Shown here piece after piece: positions 42,608 to 54,040 of a DNA stretch of 64,000 bases (its first letter is position 1; the number at the start of each line of letters is the position of its first letter). The translations under genes and the position numbers were made by a program. The stretch is from the NCBI RefSeq assembly GCF_035751725.1, contig NZ_CP142104.1:5332001-5396000 (forward strand). Direction: 5' to 3'. Origin of the DNA: Pseudomonas frederiksbergensis (lineage in GTDB: Bacteria; Pseudomonadota; Gammaproteobacteria; Pseudomonadales; Pseudomonadaceae). The notes beneath the pieces are model-generated. The model searched no databases. It saw only the letters and a list, made by a program, of their open reading frames with translations, and had not been told where the DNA came from.

Positions 42608-43633
42608 TCACAGCGGCGACAACTGCTCCATGGGCCAACGGGCTTGCACGCTGATCGCCAGGCCCTCATGTTGGCCCGCTTGCAGGCGCTGGCAACCGGC
42701 AAAAGCAATCATCGCGCCGTTATCCGTGCAGAACTGTGGCCGGGCGTAGTAGACATCCCCTTTCATGTCACCGAGCATTTTTTCCAGAGATGTCCGCAAG
42801 GCCTTGTTCGCGCTCACGCCGCCGGCGATCACCAGGCGCTTGAGCCCGGCCTGCTTCAAGGCGCGCTTGCACTTGATGGTCAGAGTCTCTACCACGGCCT
42901 GCTGGAACGCCAGGGAGATGTCGCAACGGGCTTGCTCGCTGTCGTCCCCGGCGTTGACACACTGTTGCCAGGTGTTGAGCGCAAAGGTTTTCAGGCCGCT
43001 GAAGCTGAAATCCAGGCCCGGTCGATCGCACATCGGACGCGGAAAGACGAAGCGTCCTTCAACCCCCTGGGTTGCCAGCCTTGCGATTTCCGGCCCACCG
43101 GGATAGTTGAGGCCCATCATCTTCGCGGTTTTGTCGAAAGCCTCACCGGCGGCATCGTCGAGCGACTCCCCCATGAGCTCGTATTGACCGATCCCATCAA
43201 CGCGGACCAGTTGGGTGTGTCCACCCGATACCAACAAAGCGACGAACGGGAATTGCGGCGGTTGCGGCTCCAGCATCGGTGCCAGCAGATGGCCTTCCAT
43301 ATGATGCACGCCCAAGGCTGGAATGCCCCAGGCGAAGGCCAGCGCCTGAGCGCAGGAGGCACCAACGAGCAGCGCGCCTACCAGGCCCGGCCCGGCCGTA
43401 TAGGCGATGGCATCGATCTCGGTCGGCACGCAGCCGGCTTCTGCCAGGACCTGGCGGATCAAGGGCAGCATGCGCTTGACGTGGTCGCGGGACGCAAGCT
43501 CGGGCACGACGCCGCCATAGGCGCGATGCAGGTCGATTTGACTGAACAAAGCGTCGGCCAGCAGGCCGCGCTCACTGTCGTAGAGTGCAACGCCGGTTTC
43601 GTCGCAGGACGTTTCTAATCCCAGTACTAGCAT
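42608..43633 (-). CDS. tsaD: tRNA N6-threonylcarbamoyladenosine transferase TsaD
   Basis: 341 residues. N-terminal [16 protein letters not shown], metal-binding [15 protein letters not shown], and [12 protein letters not shown] near the C-terminus. It makes t6A37 with TsaB/C/E. It is divergent from rpsU, as in most gammaproteobacteria. Confidence 0.97.
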   Translation of the reverse strand: MLVLGLETSCDETGVALYDSERGLLADALFSQIDLHRAYGGVVPELASRDHVKRMLPLIRQVLAEAGCVPTEIDAIAYTAGPGLVGALLVGASCAQALAFAWGIPALGVHHMEGHLLAPMLEPQPPQFPFVALLVSGGHTQLVRVDGIGQYELMGESLDDAAGEAFDKTAKMMGLNYPGGPEIARLATQGVEGRFVFPRPMCDRPGLDFSFSGLKTFALNTWQQCVNAGDDSEQARCDISLAFQQAVVETLTIKCKRALKQAGLKRLVIAGGVSANKALRTSLEKMLGDMKGDVYYARPQFCTDNGAMIAFAGCQRLQAGQHEGLAISVQARWPMEQLSPL

Positions 43634-43720
43634 GGGTTTACGCCTTGTAGAGGCTGAATTCGAAGGCGCGCATAATAGTCGCCGCGTTGTGCCCCGACCA
43701 GCGGTTTTCGATCAGAGGCT

Positions 43721-43749
43721 TTGCATTCCGAGCGATGAGGGGTTAACAT
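43721..43749 (+). promoter_or_regulatory. Candidate sigma-70 promoter of rpsU
   Basis: TTGCAT (43721-43726), a 17-bp spacer, then TAACAT (43744-43749), 84 nt before rpsU. Confidence 0.5.
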
Positions 43750-43832
43750 CCGCAACCCTTAAAAACCGACGTCTTCAAGTGCTCTTTTGCCGCGAGGATG
43801 TTGACCCCGGTAATGAATGAAGGTAGCTCTGG

Positions 43833-44048
43833 ATGCCAGCCGTCAAAGTAAAAGAGAACGAACCCTTCGACGTAGCTCTGCGTCGTTTCAAGCGCTCCTG
43901 CGAAAAAGCCGGTGTTCTGGCTGAAGTTCGTAGCCGCGAATTCTACGAGAAGCCGACTTCCGAGCGTAAGCGCAAAGCAGCAGCCGCTGTTAAGCGTCAC
44001 GCCAAGAAAGTTCAGCGCGAACAGCGCCGCGCCGTACGTCTGTACTAA
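43833..44048 (+). CDS. rpsU: 30S ribosomal protein bS21
   Basis: 71 residues, the full length for S21: [28 protein letters not shown] and a basic C-terminus. First gene of the macromolecular synthesis operon rpsU-dnaG-rpoD. Confidence 0.98.
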
Positions 44049-44078
44049 TACACAGACGTCCGTCGCAAGCTTCTTGCC

Positions 44079-44102
44079 AAGCCCGGCCCTCAAGCCGGGC
44101 TT
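44079..44102 (+). terminator. Hairpin between rpsU and dnaG
   Basis: AAGCCCGGC paired with GCCGGGCTT, 6-nt loop, no long U tract. E. coli has a partial terminator at the same place, which makes S21 more abundant than primase. Confidence 0.7.
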
Positions 44103-44528
44103 ATGGCATTTGCGGAACAACGCTTGATGCTTCACCGTCAAAGCCGCAGACGCGACCTAGACAAACCGCTTCACCGCGTCAGACCTGGCTCTTTTGCCAG
44201 CGGTGCACGTCTTTTCTGACGAGCCTTCCAAGGCTACTGACGAGCACACCCTGATTCCTCTAACGACGATCAGCCCAAGGCACCTCCTTGCGTGCCCGCT
44301 TCATGAGCTATCCGTGGCCAGATCAGCGGTTACCGGATTCAGCGCAACACATTCGCACAGTCGAGTACTGATAGTAATTAACGTCAGTGGACAATCGGCA
44401 GATACACTTCCGACAGCAATGAAGCAGACAATCCGGTCGAGCCATCTTTTTTGAGTGCCTCGAAACCAGGAATCAATCACGCCTGCTGATTTCGGGCCCC
44501 TATTTCGCGCAGTGATGATGAGAACGCC
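44103..44528. other. rpsU-dnaG intergenic region
   Basis: 426 bp without a credible gene. An open frame at 44194-44454 has no Shine-Dalgarno or protein-like composition. It may contain a dnaG promoter, but no boxes stand out. Confidence 0.5.
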
Positions 44529-46487
44529 ATGGCCGGGCTAATTCCCCAGAGCTTTATTGACGACCTCCTGAACCGTACCGACATCGTCGACGTGGTCAGC
44601 TCTCGCGTGCAAATGAAGAAAGCAGGCAAGAACTACACAGCCTGCTGCCCGTTTCACAAAGAAAAAACCCCATCTTTCAGCGTCAGCCCCGACAAGCAGT
44701 TCTACTACTGCTTTGGCTGCGGCGCGGGCGGCAATGCCCTCGGCTTCCTGATGGACCACGACAACCTGGACTTCCCCCAGGCTGTCGAAGAACTGGCCAA
44801 AGCCGCCGGCATGGAGATTCCCCGCGAGGAAAGCGGTCGGGCGCACAAGCCGCGCCAACCGACCGATTCCCCGCTTTACCCACTGCTGACGGCCGCGGCG
44901 GATTTTTATCGCCAGGCGCTTAAAAGCCACCCAGCCCGCAAGGCGGCGGTGGATTATCTCAAGGGCCGCGGCCTGACCGGGGAAATCGCCCGGGATTTCG
45001 GCCTCGGCTTCGCCCCGCCCGGCTGGGACAATCTCTACAAGCACCTGAGCAGCGACACGCTGCAACAACGCGCCATGATCGACGCCGGCCTGCTGATCGA
45101 GAATGCCGAGACCGGCAAGCGCTACGACCGTTTCCGTGACCGGGTGATGTTCCCGATCCGCGATACACGCGGGCGAATCATCGCCTTTGGCGGCCGGGTA
45201 CTGGGCGACGACAAGCCCAAGTACCTGAACTCCCCGGAAACCCCGGTTTTCCATAAAGGCCAGGAACTCTACGGCCTTTACGAGGCGCGCAAGAATAACC
45301 GCAACCTCGACGAAATCATCGTCGTCGAAGGCTACATGGACGTGATTGCCCTGGCCCAGCAAGGCCTTCGCAACGCCGTCGCGACCCTGGGCACGGCCAC
45401 CAGCGAAGAACACATGAAGCGTCTGTTTCGCGTGGTGCCCAACGTGCTGTTCTGCTTCGACGGCGACCAGGCCGGCCGTAACGCCGCCTGGCGCGCACTG
45501 GAGGCAACATTGCCCTGCCTGCAGGATGGGCGGCGCGCACGCTTTCTGTTCCTGCCCGAAGGCGAGGACCCGGACACCCTGGTGCGCTCCGAAGGCACCG
45601 ATGCATTTCGTGCGCGGATCAACCAGCACGCGCAACCGCTGGCCGATTATTTTTTCCAGCAACTGACCGAAGAAGCCGATCCACGCTCCCTCGAAGGCAA
45701 GGCCCACATGGCCACCCTCGCGGCTCCGTTGATCGACAAGGTGCCCGGCGCCAACCTGCGTACGCTCATGCGTCAGCGCCTCAGCGAAATCACCGGCCTG
45801 AACAACGAAGCGATGAACCAACTGGCGCACAGCGCTCCACAGGAAGCGCCGCCAGCGTATGACCCAGGTATCGATTACGACGCGATGCCGGATTTCGCCG
45901 ACTATCATCAACCCCAGCAGGATTACGCCCCGCAGCAGGAATGGACGCCGAAAAAAAATGCCGGCGGCGGCAAGAAATGGGACAAGAAACCCTGGGACAA
46001 GAATGGCAAGCGGGGCGATCGCGACCAGCCACGTGTCCCGCGCGTGCCGGCCGCCGTCGAACCACCAACACTGGCAGCCCTGCGCACCTTGCTGCATCAC
46101 CCGCAATTGGCTGAAAAGGTCGAGGACGCAGGACATTTTGCCGCTGAGGACCACAGCAACACGCAGTTGCTGGTCGCACTCCTTGAAGCCGTGCAGAAAA
46201 ACCCCAAGCTAAACTCATTCCAGTTGATCGCGCGGTGGCATGGCACCGAGCAGGGGCGCCTCTTGAAGGCGCTGGCCGAGAAGGAATGGCTGATAGAGGG
46301 AGACAACCTTGAACAACAGTTTTTCGACACCATTACTAGCTTGTCCGCCCGCCAACGCGAGCGAAACCTGGAACAACTTCTGCGCAAAGCTCGCCAGAGC
46401 GAGTTGACCAGCGAAGAGAAAAACCAATTGCGGGATTTACTCAGCCGCAATGTTTGCGCATCAAACCCGACCTCAACTGGCGCGTGA
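44529..46487 (+). CDS. dnaG: DNA primase DnaG
   Basis: 652 residues. The N-terminal zinc ribbon uses Cys40, His43, Cys61 and Cys64 (CPFHKEKTPSF, CFGCGAGG). The Toprim core has VVEGYMDVIAL and FDGDQAG. A Lys/Gly/Pro-rich linker (about 460-510) leads to the C-terminal DnaB-binding domain. Confidence 0.97.
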   Translation: MAGLIPQSFIDDLLNRTDIVDVVSSRVQMKKAGKNYTACCPFHKEKTPSFSVSPDKQFYYCFGCGAGGNALGFLMDHDNLDFPQAVEELAKAAGMEIPREESGRAHKPRQPTDSPLYPLLTAAADFYRQALKSHPARKAAVDYLKGRGLTGEIARDFGLGFAPPGWDNLYKHLSSDTLQQRAMIDAGLLIENAETGKRYDRFRDRVMFPIRDTRGRIIAFGGRVLGDDKPKYLNSPETPVFHKGQELYGLYEARKNNRNLDEIIVVEGYMDVIALAQQGLRNAVATLGTATSEEHMKRLFRVVPNVLFCFDGDQAGRNAAWRALEATLPCLQDGRRARFLFLPEGEDPDTLVRSEGTDAFRARINQHAQPLADYFFQQLTEEADPRSLEGKAHMATLAAPLIDKVPGANLRTLMRQRLSEITGLNNEAMNQLAHSAPQEAPPAYDPGIDYDAMPDFADYHQPQQDYAPQQEWTPKKNAGGGKKWDKKPWDKNGKRGDRDQPRVPRVPAAVEPPTLAALRTLLHHPQLAEKVEDAGHFAAEDHSNTQLLVALLEAVQKNPKLNSFQLIARWHGTEQGRLLKALAEKEWLIEGDNLEQQFFDTITSLSARQRERNLEQLLRKARQSELTSEEKNQLRDLLSRNVCASNPTSTGA

Positions 46488-46501
46488 GGTCACAGCTCAG
46501 G

Positions 46502-46507
46502 TATAAT
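46502..46507 (+). promoter_or_regulatory. Likely -10 element upstream of rpoD
   Basis: A perfect TATAAT 48 nt before the rpoD start, in the dnaG-rpoD gap. No good -35 is seen at the proper spacing. Confidence 0.5.
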
Positions 46508-46554
46508 CCTCGGCTTGTTTTTTGCCCGCCAAGACCTTCAGTGGATAGGGTGTT

Positions 46555-48402
<1,848 letters not shown>

Positions 48403-48407
48403 CCTTC

Positions 48408-48432
48408 AAACCCCCGGCCCTGCCGGGGGTTT
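48408..48432 (+). terminator. Rho-independent terminator of rpoD
   Basis: CCCCCGGC-CCT-GCCGGGGG, preceded by AAA and followed by TTTTGTT. Confidence 0.93.
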
Positions 48433-48525
48433 TGTTATGCGCAGATAAAACGCCTTTCGTTGCCACCCCCGCCCTTTTGCCCGTCTACACTCGAAACATC
48501 CTCCCCACGCCAAGACGAGACCGTG

Positions 48526-51500
48526 ATGCCCAGACTGACGGCCATGCTTTTGCTGTCACTGATGACCTGGACCGCAACGGCCGGTGCGTTGACGCTCACC
48601 GATGAAGAGCGCCGCTGGCTCAAGGACCACCCCGACCTGCGCCTGGGCGTCGATGCCTCATGGCCGCCGTTCGAATTCCGCGACGACCAGGGTCGCTACC
48701 AAGGCTTGGCCGCCGACTACGTCGATATCATCCGCCAGCGACTGGCGATCACATTGACACCCATCGAGCCAGTCAGCTGGACCGCGGTGCTGGAGCAAGT
48801 CGCGCAGGGCAAAATTGATCTTCTACCAGGCATCATGTCCACACCTGAGCGCCAGAACTACTTGGCTTTCACTCGTCCTTACCTGGACTTTCCCATCGTC
48901 ATCCTCGCCCATCACGGCGGCGCCCAACCGCGCAAGCTCGAGGATCTGTATGGCTTGAAGATCGCCGTGGTGGAAAACTATGCCCCACACGAACTGTTGC
49001 GCAATCACCATCCCGACCTGAACCTGGTTGCGCTGCCCAACGTCAGCTCGGCCTTGCAGGCTCTGGCGACCGATCAGGTGGATGCCGTGGTGGGCGACCT
49101 CGCTTCCAGCGTCTGGAGCCTGCGTCAACTCAAGCTCGATGGGCTCTATGTGAGCGGGGAAACCCCTTACCGTTATCAGTTGGCCATGGCCGTCCCGCAG
49201 GAAAACAAGTTGCTCGTCGGCATCCTGGACAAAGTGATGGCGGATATGTCTGCGGCAGAAATCAGCGAGATCCAGGAAAAGTGGATCGGCAACGTACGTG
49301 ATTATCGGCAGCTCTGGTCAGACCTGTTGCTGTATGGCCTGCCAGGGCTGCTTTTGCTGATCGGCATCCTGGCGGTGGTGATTCGCATCAATCGCCGTCT
49401 CAGCTCGGAAATTGCTCGAAGAGTCGACTTGGAACAGGAGCTGCGCAGCAGCGAATACCATTACCGCGGATTGGTCGAGAGTCTTTCAGCCATCGCATGG
49501 GAAGCGAAGGTCAGCGATTACACCTACAGCTACGTCTCGCCCCACGCCGAAGAACTGCTGGGGTATCCCCTTGCCCATTGGCTCATCCCCGGTTTCTGGC
49601 GCAACATCATCCATCCGGCCGACCTCACCCGCGCCCAGACTTATTGCGATCAAGAAGTACTTGCCGGGCGCGATCATTGTGTCGATTACAGGGTGATCAC
49701 CGCTGACGGTCGCTGCTTGTGGGTACGGGATATTGTCAGCCTGATCCAGCACGGCCATGAACCGCTGATGCGTGGCTTGATGATCGACATCAGTGAAGCC
49801 AAGCACACCGAAGAAGCGTTGCGTCTCTCCGAACAAAAATTCGCCTCGGTGTTTCGTCAGTGTCCTGACATCCTTGTGATCGCGCGCCTGCAGGATGGCT
49901 GCCTACTGGAAGTCAACAAAGCCTTTGAAGAGCAGATCGGCATCAATGCCAATCACGTCATAGGCAAAAACGCCACGGACCTGAAAATCTGGGGCATCCA
50001 GGGCGTGGGGCCGGGCCTGTTGCAGCGTCTGCAGGCCGGGAGCATTCGCAATCTGGAGATGCCCTTTCGACGCAGTAATGGCCAGATTTTTACCGGATTG
50101 ATCTCGGCCGAACCCTTCGATCTCGACACTACACCCGCCCTGGTCGTGGTTGTGCGAGACATCAGCCAGCTCAAGGAAACCCAGCAACAGCTGCAGACCT
50201 CTGAAGAGAAATTCGCAAAGGCGTTTCATGCTTCTCCCGACGGCCTGCTGCTGTCCCGGCAAAGCGACGGCCTGCTGATAGAAGTCAACGAAGGTTTCAG
50301 CCGCATCACCGGTTTCAACAGCGCCCTGTCAGTCGACCGCTCCACGCTGGACCTGGGCATCTGGGTCAATCTCAACGAACGCAAACAGATGCTCGACCTG
50401 CTGCAACGGGACGGTTTCGTAAAGGATTTCAGTTGCCATATCCGCCGCAATGACGGACAGATCCGACTTTGCGAGGTGTCCAGCCGTCCCCTGCCCATTG
50501 GCAATGAAGATTGCATGCTGACCATCGCCCGGGACATCACCGAGCGCCACTTCATGCAGGAGAAACTACAACAGGCGGCCACGGTGTTCGAAAGCACCGC
50601 CGAGGGCGTCCTGATCACCGACACGCAACAGCACATCAACGCCGTGAACCGTGCCTTCACCGAAATCACCGGCTATAGCGAAAGCGAAGCGTTGGGGCAC
50701 ACGCCTCGTTTACTGGCCTCCGGCCTGCATGACAGCGCCTTCTACGCCGCGATGTGGCATCAGTTGACGGCGGAGGGCCATTGGCAGGGGGAGATTTCCA
50801 ACCGGCGCAAAAATGGCGAGCTATACCCCAGTTGGCTGACGATCAGCGCCGTGCGCAATCGGGACCAGCAGATCACTCACTTCGTCGCGGTTTTTGCCGA
50901 TATCTCCAGCCTCAAGCATGCCCAGGCCCGACTCGATTACCAGGCACACCACGACCCGCTCACCGGCCTGCCGAATCGCACCTTGTTCGAAAGCCGCCTG
51001 CTCACAGCCCTGAACAACCAACAGGAAAACGGCGGCCAGGGCGCAGTGTTGTTTCTCGACCTGGACCGCTTCAAGCACATCAACGACAGCCTCGGGCACC
51101 CGGTCGGCGACCTGCTCCTCAAGGGCATCGCCGTGCGGCTGCGCGAGCAGCTACGTGATATCGATACAGTAGCGCGCCTGGGGGGCGACGAATTCATCAT
51201 CCTGCTGCCCGGCCTGCAACAGCCCAGCGACGCCGAGCATATCGCTCAAAAACTCCTGAACTGTTTTGCCGCGCCGTTCCAGGCGGGTGAACACGAATTT
51301 TTCATCAGCGCCAGTATCGGCACCAGCCTGTATCCGCAAGATGGCTGTGACGTGGCCACGCTGGTCAAGAACGCCGACGCGGCGATGTACCGATCCAAAG
51401 CCAAGGGTCGTAACCGGGTAGAAAGCTACACCCGCGACCTCACGGCCCAAGCCAGTGAGCGGGTGGCGCTGGAACATGAACTGCGACGGGCGATCGAGCG

Positions 51501-52269
51501 CAACGAGCTGTCGTTGTCTTTCCAGCCGAAAATCAGCCTGGCCGACAACCGTCTGGTGGGCGCCGAGGCGCTTATTCGCTGGACCCATCCGACCTTTGGC
51601 GACGTGCCCCCCGAACACTTCATTCCCCTGGCCGAAGAAAACGGGATGATCCTGCAGATCGGCGATTGGGTGTTGGAAACCGCCTGCCGGCAGCTCAGCG
51701 AATGGAACAGCATCCATGAGAGCCTCGGCCCCCTGTCCGTGAACCTGGCAGGCGTCCAACTGCGGCAACCCAACCTGCTGGGTCGCATCGAACAACTTCT
51801 GCGGGAAAACCATCTCGAGCCGGGCTTATTGCAACTGGAGATTACCGAAAACTTCATCATGAGCCAGGCCGAAGAAGCCTTGGCGGTTTTGCACCAACTG
51901 AAAAAACTTGGCGTGCAGCTGGCCATCGATGACTTCGGCACCGGCTATTCCTCCCTGAGCTATCTCAAGCGCCTGCCGCTGGACATCCTCAAGATCGACC
52001 AGTCCTTCGTCCGCGGCCTGCCCGATGACCCCCATGATGCGGCCATCGTACGGGCAATTATCGCCCTGGGCCGCAGCATGCAATTCACCATCATCGCCGA
52101 AGGCGTCGAAACCCAGGCCCAACAACAATTCCTCGCCGATGAAGGCTGCGAACAGATCCAGGGCTACATCGTCAGTCTGCCCCTGTGTGCCGAAGAATTT
52201 GCCGCAACGTTTCTATGTGTAACCGTATCGGATTTTTCGGATAGCACAGCCGAGAAACCGTCGCTATAA
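48526..52269 (+). CDS. Membrane GGDEF/EAL protein with periplasmic SBP sensor and PAS domains
   Basis: About 1247 residues. Order: signal peptide (MPRLTAMLLLSLMTWTATAG), SBP family-3 domain (about 30-260), transmembrane helix (LLLYGLPGLLLLIGILAVVI), four PAS/PAC-type modules (about 310-790), GGDEF domain with an intact GGDEF at about 885, and EAL domain (EALIRW near 1013; LQLEITE, DDFGTGYSS and IAEGVET all present). Both cyclase and phosphodiesterase motifs look functional. Start is ATG 48526, not the open frame from 48460. Its stop codon lies inside the TATAAT of the following tRNA. Confidence 0.92.
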   Translation: MPRLTAMLLLSLMTWTATAGALTLTDEERRWLKDHPDLRLGVDASWPPFEFRDDQGRYQGLAADYVDIIRQRLAITLTPIEPVSWTAVLEQVAQGKIDLLPGIMSTPERQNYLAFTRPYLDFPIVILAHHGGAQPRKLEDLYGLKIAVVENYAPHELLRNHHPDLNLVALPNVSSALQALATDQVDAVVGDLASSVWSLRQLKLDGLYVSGETPYRYQLAMAVPQENKLLVGILDKVMADMSAAEISEIQEKWIGNVRDYRQLWSDLLLYGLPGLLLLIGILAVVIRINRRLSSEIARRVDLEQELRSSEYHYRGLVESLSAIAWEAKVSDYTYSYVSPHAEELLGYPLAHWLIPGFWRNIIHPADLTRAQTYCDQEVLAGRDHCVDYRVITADGRCLWVRDIVSLIQHGHEPLMRGLMIDISEAKHTEEALRLSEQKFASVFRQCPDILVIARLQDGCLLEVNKAFEEQIGINANHVIGKNATDLKIWGIQGVGPGLLQRLQAGSIRNLEMPFRRSNGQIFTGLISAEPFDLDTTPALVVVVRDISQLKETQQQLQTSEEKFAKAFHASPDGLLLSRQSDGLLIEVNEGFSRITGFNSALSVDRSTLDLGIWVNLNERKQMLDLLQRDGFVKDFSCHIRRNDGQIRLCEVSSRPLPIGNEDCMLTIARDITERHFMQEKLQQAATVFESTAEGVLITDTQQHINAVNRAFTEITGYSESEALGHTPRLLASGLHDSAFYAAMWHQLTAEGHWQGEISNRRKNGELYPSWLTISAVRNRDQQITHFVAVFADISSLKHAQARLDYQAHHDPLTGLPNRTLFESRLLTALNNQQENGGQGAVLFLDLDRFKHINDSLGHPVGDLLLKGIAVRLREQLRDIDTVARLGGDEFIILLPGLQQPSDAEHIAQKLLNCFAAPFQAGEHEFFISASIGTSLYPQDGCDVATLVKNADAAMYRSKAKGRNRVESYTRDLTAQASERVALEHELRRAIERNELSLSFQPKISLADNRLVGAEALIRWTHPTFGDVPPEHFIPLAEENGMILQIGDWVLETACRQLSEWNSIHESLGPLSVNLAGVQLRQPNLLGRIEQLLRENHLEPGLLQLEITENFIMSQAEEALAVLHQLKKLGVQLAIDDFGTGYSSLSYLKRLPLDILKIDQSFVRGLPDDPHDAAIVRAIIALGRSMQFTIIAEGVETQAQQQFLADEGCEQIQGYIVSLPLCAEEFAATFLCVTVSDFSDSTAEKPSL

Positions 52270-52270
52270 T
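52265..52270 (+). promoter_or_regulatory. -10 element of the tRNA promoter
   Basis: TATAAT 15 nt before the tRNA. It contains the TAA stop of the GGDEF/EAL gene. No strong -35 box at 17 bp. Confidence 0.65.
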
Positions 52271-52284
52271 CCGCGGCCTACTGA

Positions 52285-52361
52285 GGGCCCATAGCTCAGT
52301 TGGTTAGAGCAGAGGACTCATAATCCTTTGGTCCACGGTTCGAGTCCGTGTGGGCCCACCA
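52285..52361 (+). tRNA. tRNA with CAT anticodon, probably tRNA-Ile2
   Basis: A 77-nt cloverleaf with an encoded CCA end: acceptor GGGCCCA/TGGGCCC, D arm GCTC/GAGC, anticodon stem GAGGA/TCCTT with loop CTCATAA (anticodon at 52319-52321), and T stem CACGG/CCGTG. The CAU anticodon with a body like E. coli ileX points to the lysidine-modified Ile tRNA that reads AUA; elongator tRNA-Met is the alternative. It is the integration target of the island, and its 3' half is the probable attL. Confidence 0.93.
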
Positions 52362-52366
52362 ACTCC

Positions 52367-52390
52367 AAAGCCGCGCATTGCGCGGCTTTT
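52367..52390 (+). terminator. Terminator of the tRNA gene
   Basis: AAAGCCGCGC paired with GCGCGGCTTT around a 3-nt loop, followed by a short T run. Confidence 0.9.
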
Positions 52391-52433
52391 GCGTTTCTGG
52401 CGGAACCATCGCGGATACAGTCCTATGGTCCAA

Positions 52434-52451
52434 AGGTACAAATTAGGTACA
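52434..52451. repeat. Direct repeats AGGTACA upstream of the integrase
   Basis: Two AGGTACA words 11 bp apart (52434 and 52445), about one helical turn. They may be arm-type integrase or excisionase sites; this is inferred from position only. Confidence 0.4.
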
Positions 52452-52487
52452 GTGCGGCTTCGCTTGCACGCCTTTGGAGTCCTTCAT

Positions 52488-53558
52488 ATGGCCACAATCG
52501 TCAAAACCCCTGCCGGCACCTGGAAGGCCGTAATCCGCAAAACCGGATGGCCGACCAACGCCAAAACCTTCCGCACCAAACGCGACGCCGAAGACTGGTC
52601 ACGACGCACCGAAGACGAAATGGTGCGCGGCGTGTACATCCAACGCAGTGGCTCCGAGCGACTGACGCTCGAGAAGGCGCTTCAGCAATACCTACGTGAA
52701 GTGAGCCCTACCAAGAAGCCCACAACGCAGAGAGCGGAAGCAACCAAGGCGCAGCAACTGATACGCCACCTGGGGAAGTATTCCCTCGCGGCGTTATCGT
52801 CCGAAGTGATCGCCAACTATCGCGATACCCGACTGGGCTCACTCACCAACCGCGGCAATCCCACGAGTAACAACACCGTGCGGCTGGAGCTAGCTTTACT
52901 GAGCCACCTGTTCACGGTTGCGATTCAAGAGTGGGGCCTTGGACTAACCTTTAACCCTGTGCTCAATATTCGTAAGCCGAGCCCAGGCGAAGGTCGTGAC
53001 CGTCGTCTATCCCCAGAGGAGGAACGACGACTACTGGCAGCCGTGAACAACCACAGCAACCCCATGCTTGGGTGGATCGTCCGTATCGCTCTGGAAACGG
53101 GAATGCGCTCTTCGGAAATCACAGGCCTACGTCGCCACCAAATCGATCTCAAAAGACGCGTGGTCCGCCTCTCAGATACCAAGAACGACAGCGCACGTAC
53201 TGTTCCTCTAAGCAGGCTGGCAACGGCGACTTTCCAGGCCGCACTTGAGAACCCTACCCGGCCACAGGATTGCGATCTTGTATTCTTCGGCGAGCCTGGG
53301 AAGGACGGAAAACGACGTCCCTATGCGTTTACCAAAATCTGGGGAGTGCTCAAAAAGAAGTTCGGAATGCCTGACTTGCGCTTTCACGACTTACGACATG
53401 AGGCGGTTAGTCGATTCGTTGAGGGAGGACTTTCTGATCAGGAGGTGTCAGCTATCAGTGGGCATAAATCCATGCAAATGCTGAAACGCTACACCCATCT
53501 CCGGGCTGAAGATCTGGTAGGCCGGCTAGATCGGATAAAAAAATTAAAAACTGCATGA
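52488..53558 (+). CDS. int: Tyrosine recombinase / island integrase
   Basis: 356 residues. An N-terminal arm/core-binding region (SAM-like, about 60-160) is followed by the catalytic domain: Arg in LETGMRSSEITGL, HDLRHEAVSRF (His, Arg), SGHKSMQML (His) and the nucleophilic Tyr in LKRYTHLR. Start is ATG 52488, after TTGGAGT; the open frame upstream runs back into the tRNA. Located 127 bp from the tRNA end and reading into the island, typical of tRNA-targeted elements. Confidence 0.95.
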   Translation: MATIVKTPAGTWKAVIRKTGWPTNAKTFRTKRDAEDWSRRTEDEMVRGVYIQRSGSERLTLEKALQQYLREVSPTKKPTTQRAEATKAQQLIRHLGKYSLAALSSEVIANYRDTRLGSLTNRGNPTSNNTVRLELALLSHLFTVAIQEWGLGLTFNPVLNIRKPSPGEGRDRRLSPEEERRLLAAVNNHSNPMLGWIVRIALETGMRSSEITGLRRHQIDLKRRVVRLSDTKNDSARTVPLSRLATATFQAALENPTRPQDCDLVFFGEPGKDGKRRPYAFTKIWGVLKKKFGMPDLRFHDLRHEAVSRFVEGGLSDQEVSAISGHKSMQMLKRYTHLRAEDLVGRLDRIKKLKTA

Positions 53559-53797
53559 AATATTTCTATCTAGACGACCACATCAATAAATTTCGCAACT
53601 AGCTGATATACAAATAATTAAACCCACCCGACAAGTAACAAAAAACCAAAACAATATATTTTGGCAAACACAAATATCTATTCTTGGAAATTACCAATAG
53701 ATCAACATGGTCAAGAGAGCGACGTTCCAGCATTTGACCAAACAAACACCAAGCAGAAGAATACGTCCACTTACCCATAACTTAGGTGGACTTACAA
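53559..53797. promoter_or_regulatory. AT-rich region before the HTH gene, with a dyad over the RBS
   Basis: A clearly AT-rich gap, unlike the core genome. GTCCAC at 53765-53770 is inverted at 53786-53791 (GTGGAC), and the right arm overlaps the AGGTGGA Shine-Dalgarno of the next gene. This is either an operator or an RNA hairpin that hides the ribosome site. Confidence 0.5.
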
Positions 53798-54040
53798 ATG
53801 ACAACAGAAGAATACATGCTCGAGCGATTTGGCCCGCTTATGAGCATCGCGGATATTGCTTCGCTATTGGGACGCTCTCCAGATGGAGTTCGAGTAGCTC
53901 TTTACTCAAATACTGATGTGTCCCGAAAACTACATCCCACGATGATGAGGGTGGGACGCCGAGTCTATTTCCGCACACTACAGGTTAAAGATGCCCTTGC
54001 ACTGGATAGCGACAGCACTTCCCAGGAAACGCATCAATGA
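53798..54040 (+). CDS. Small helix-turn-helix DNA-binding protein
   Basis: 80 residues, with an HTH-type segment SIADIASLLGRSPDGVRVALYS. It resembles AlpA/MerR-like excisionase or plasmid-associated regulators. The ATG at 53798 is preferred over GTG 53786 because AGGTGGA precedes it. It overlaps the next gene by 4 nt (ATGA). A role as excision or replication regulator is inferred. Confidence 0.75.
   Translation: MTTEEYMLERFGPLMSIADIASLLGRSPDGVRVALYSNTDVSRKLHPTMMRVGRRVYFRTLQVKDALALDSDSTSQETHQ

Noticed and set aside
44194..44454. Open frame between rpsU and dnaG
   Set aside because: No Shine-Dalgarno, Ser/Thr-rich low-similarity composition, and a known non-coding position in this operon.
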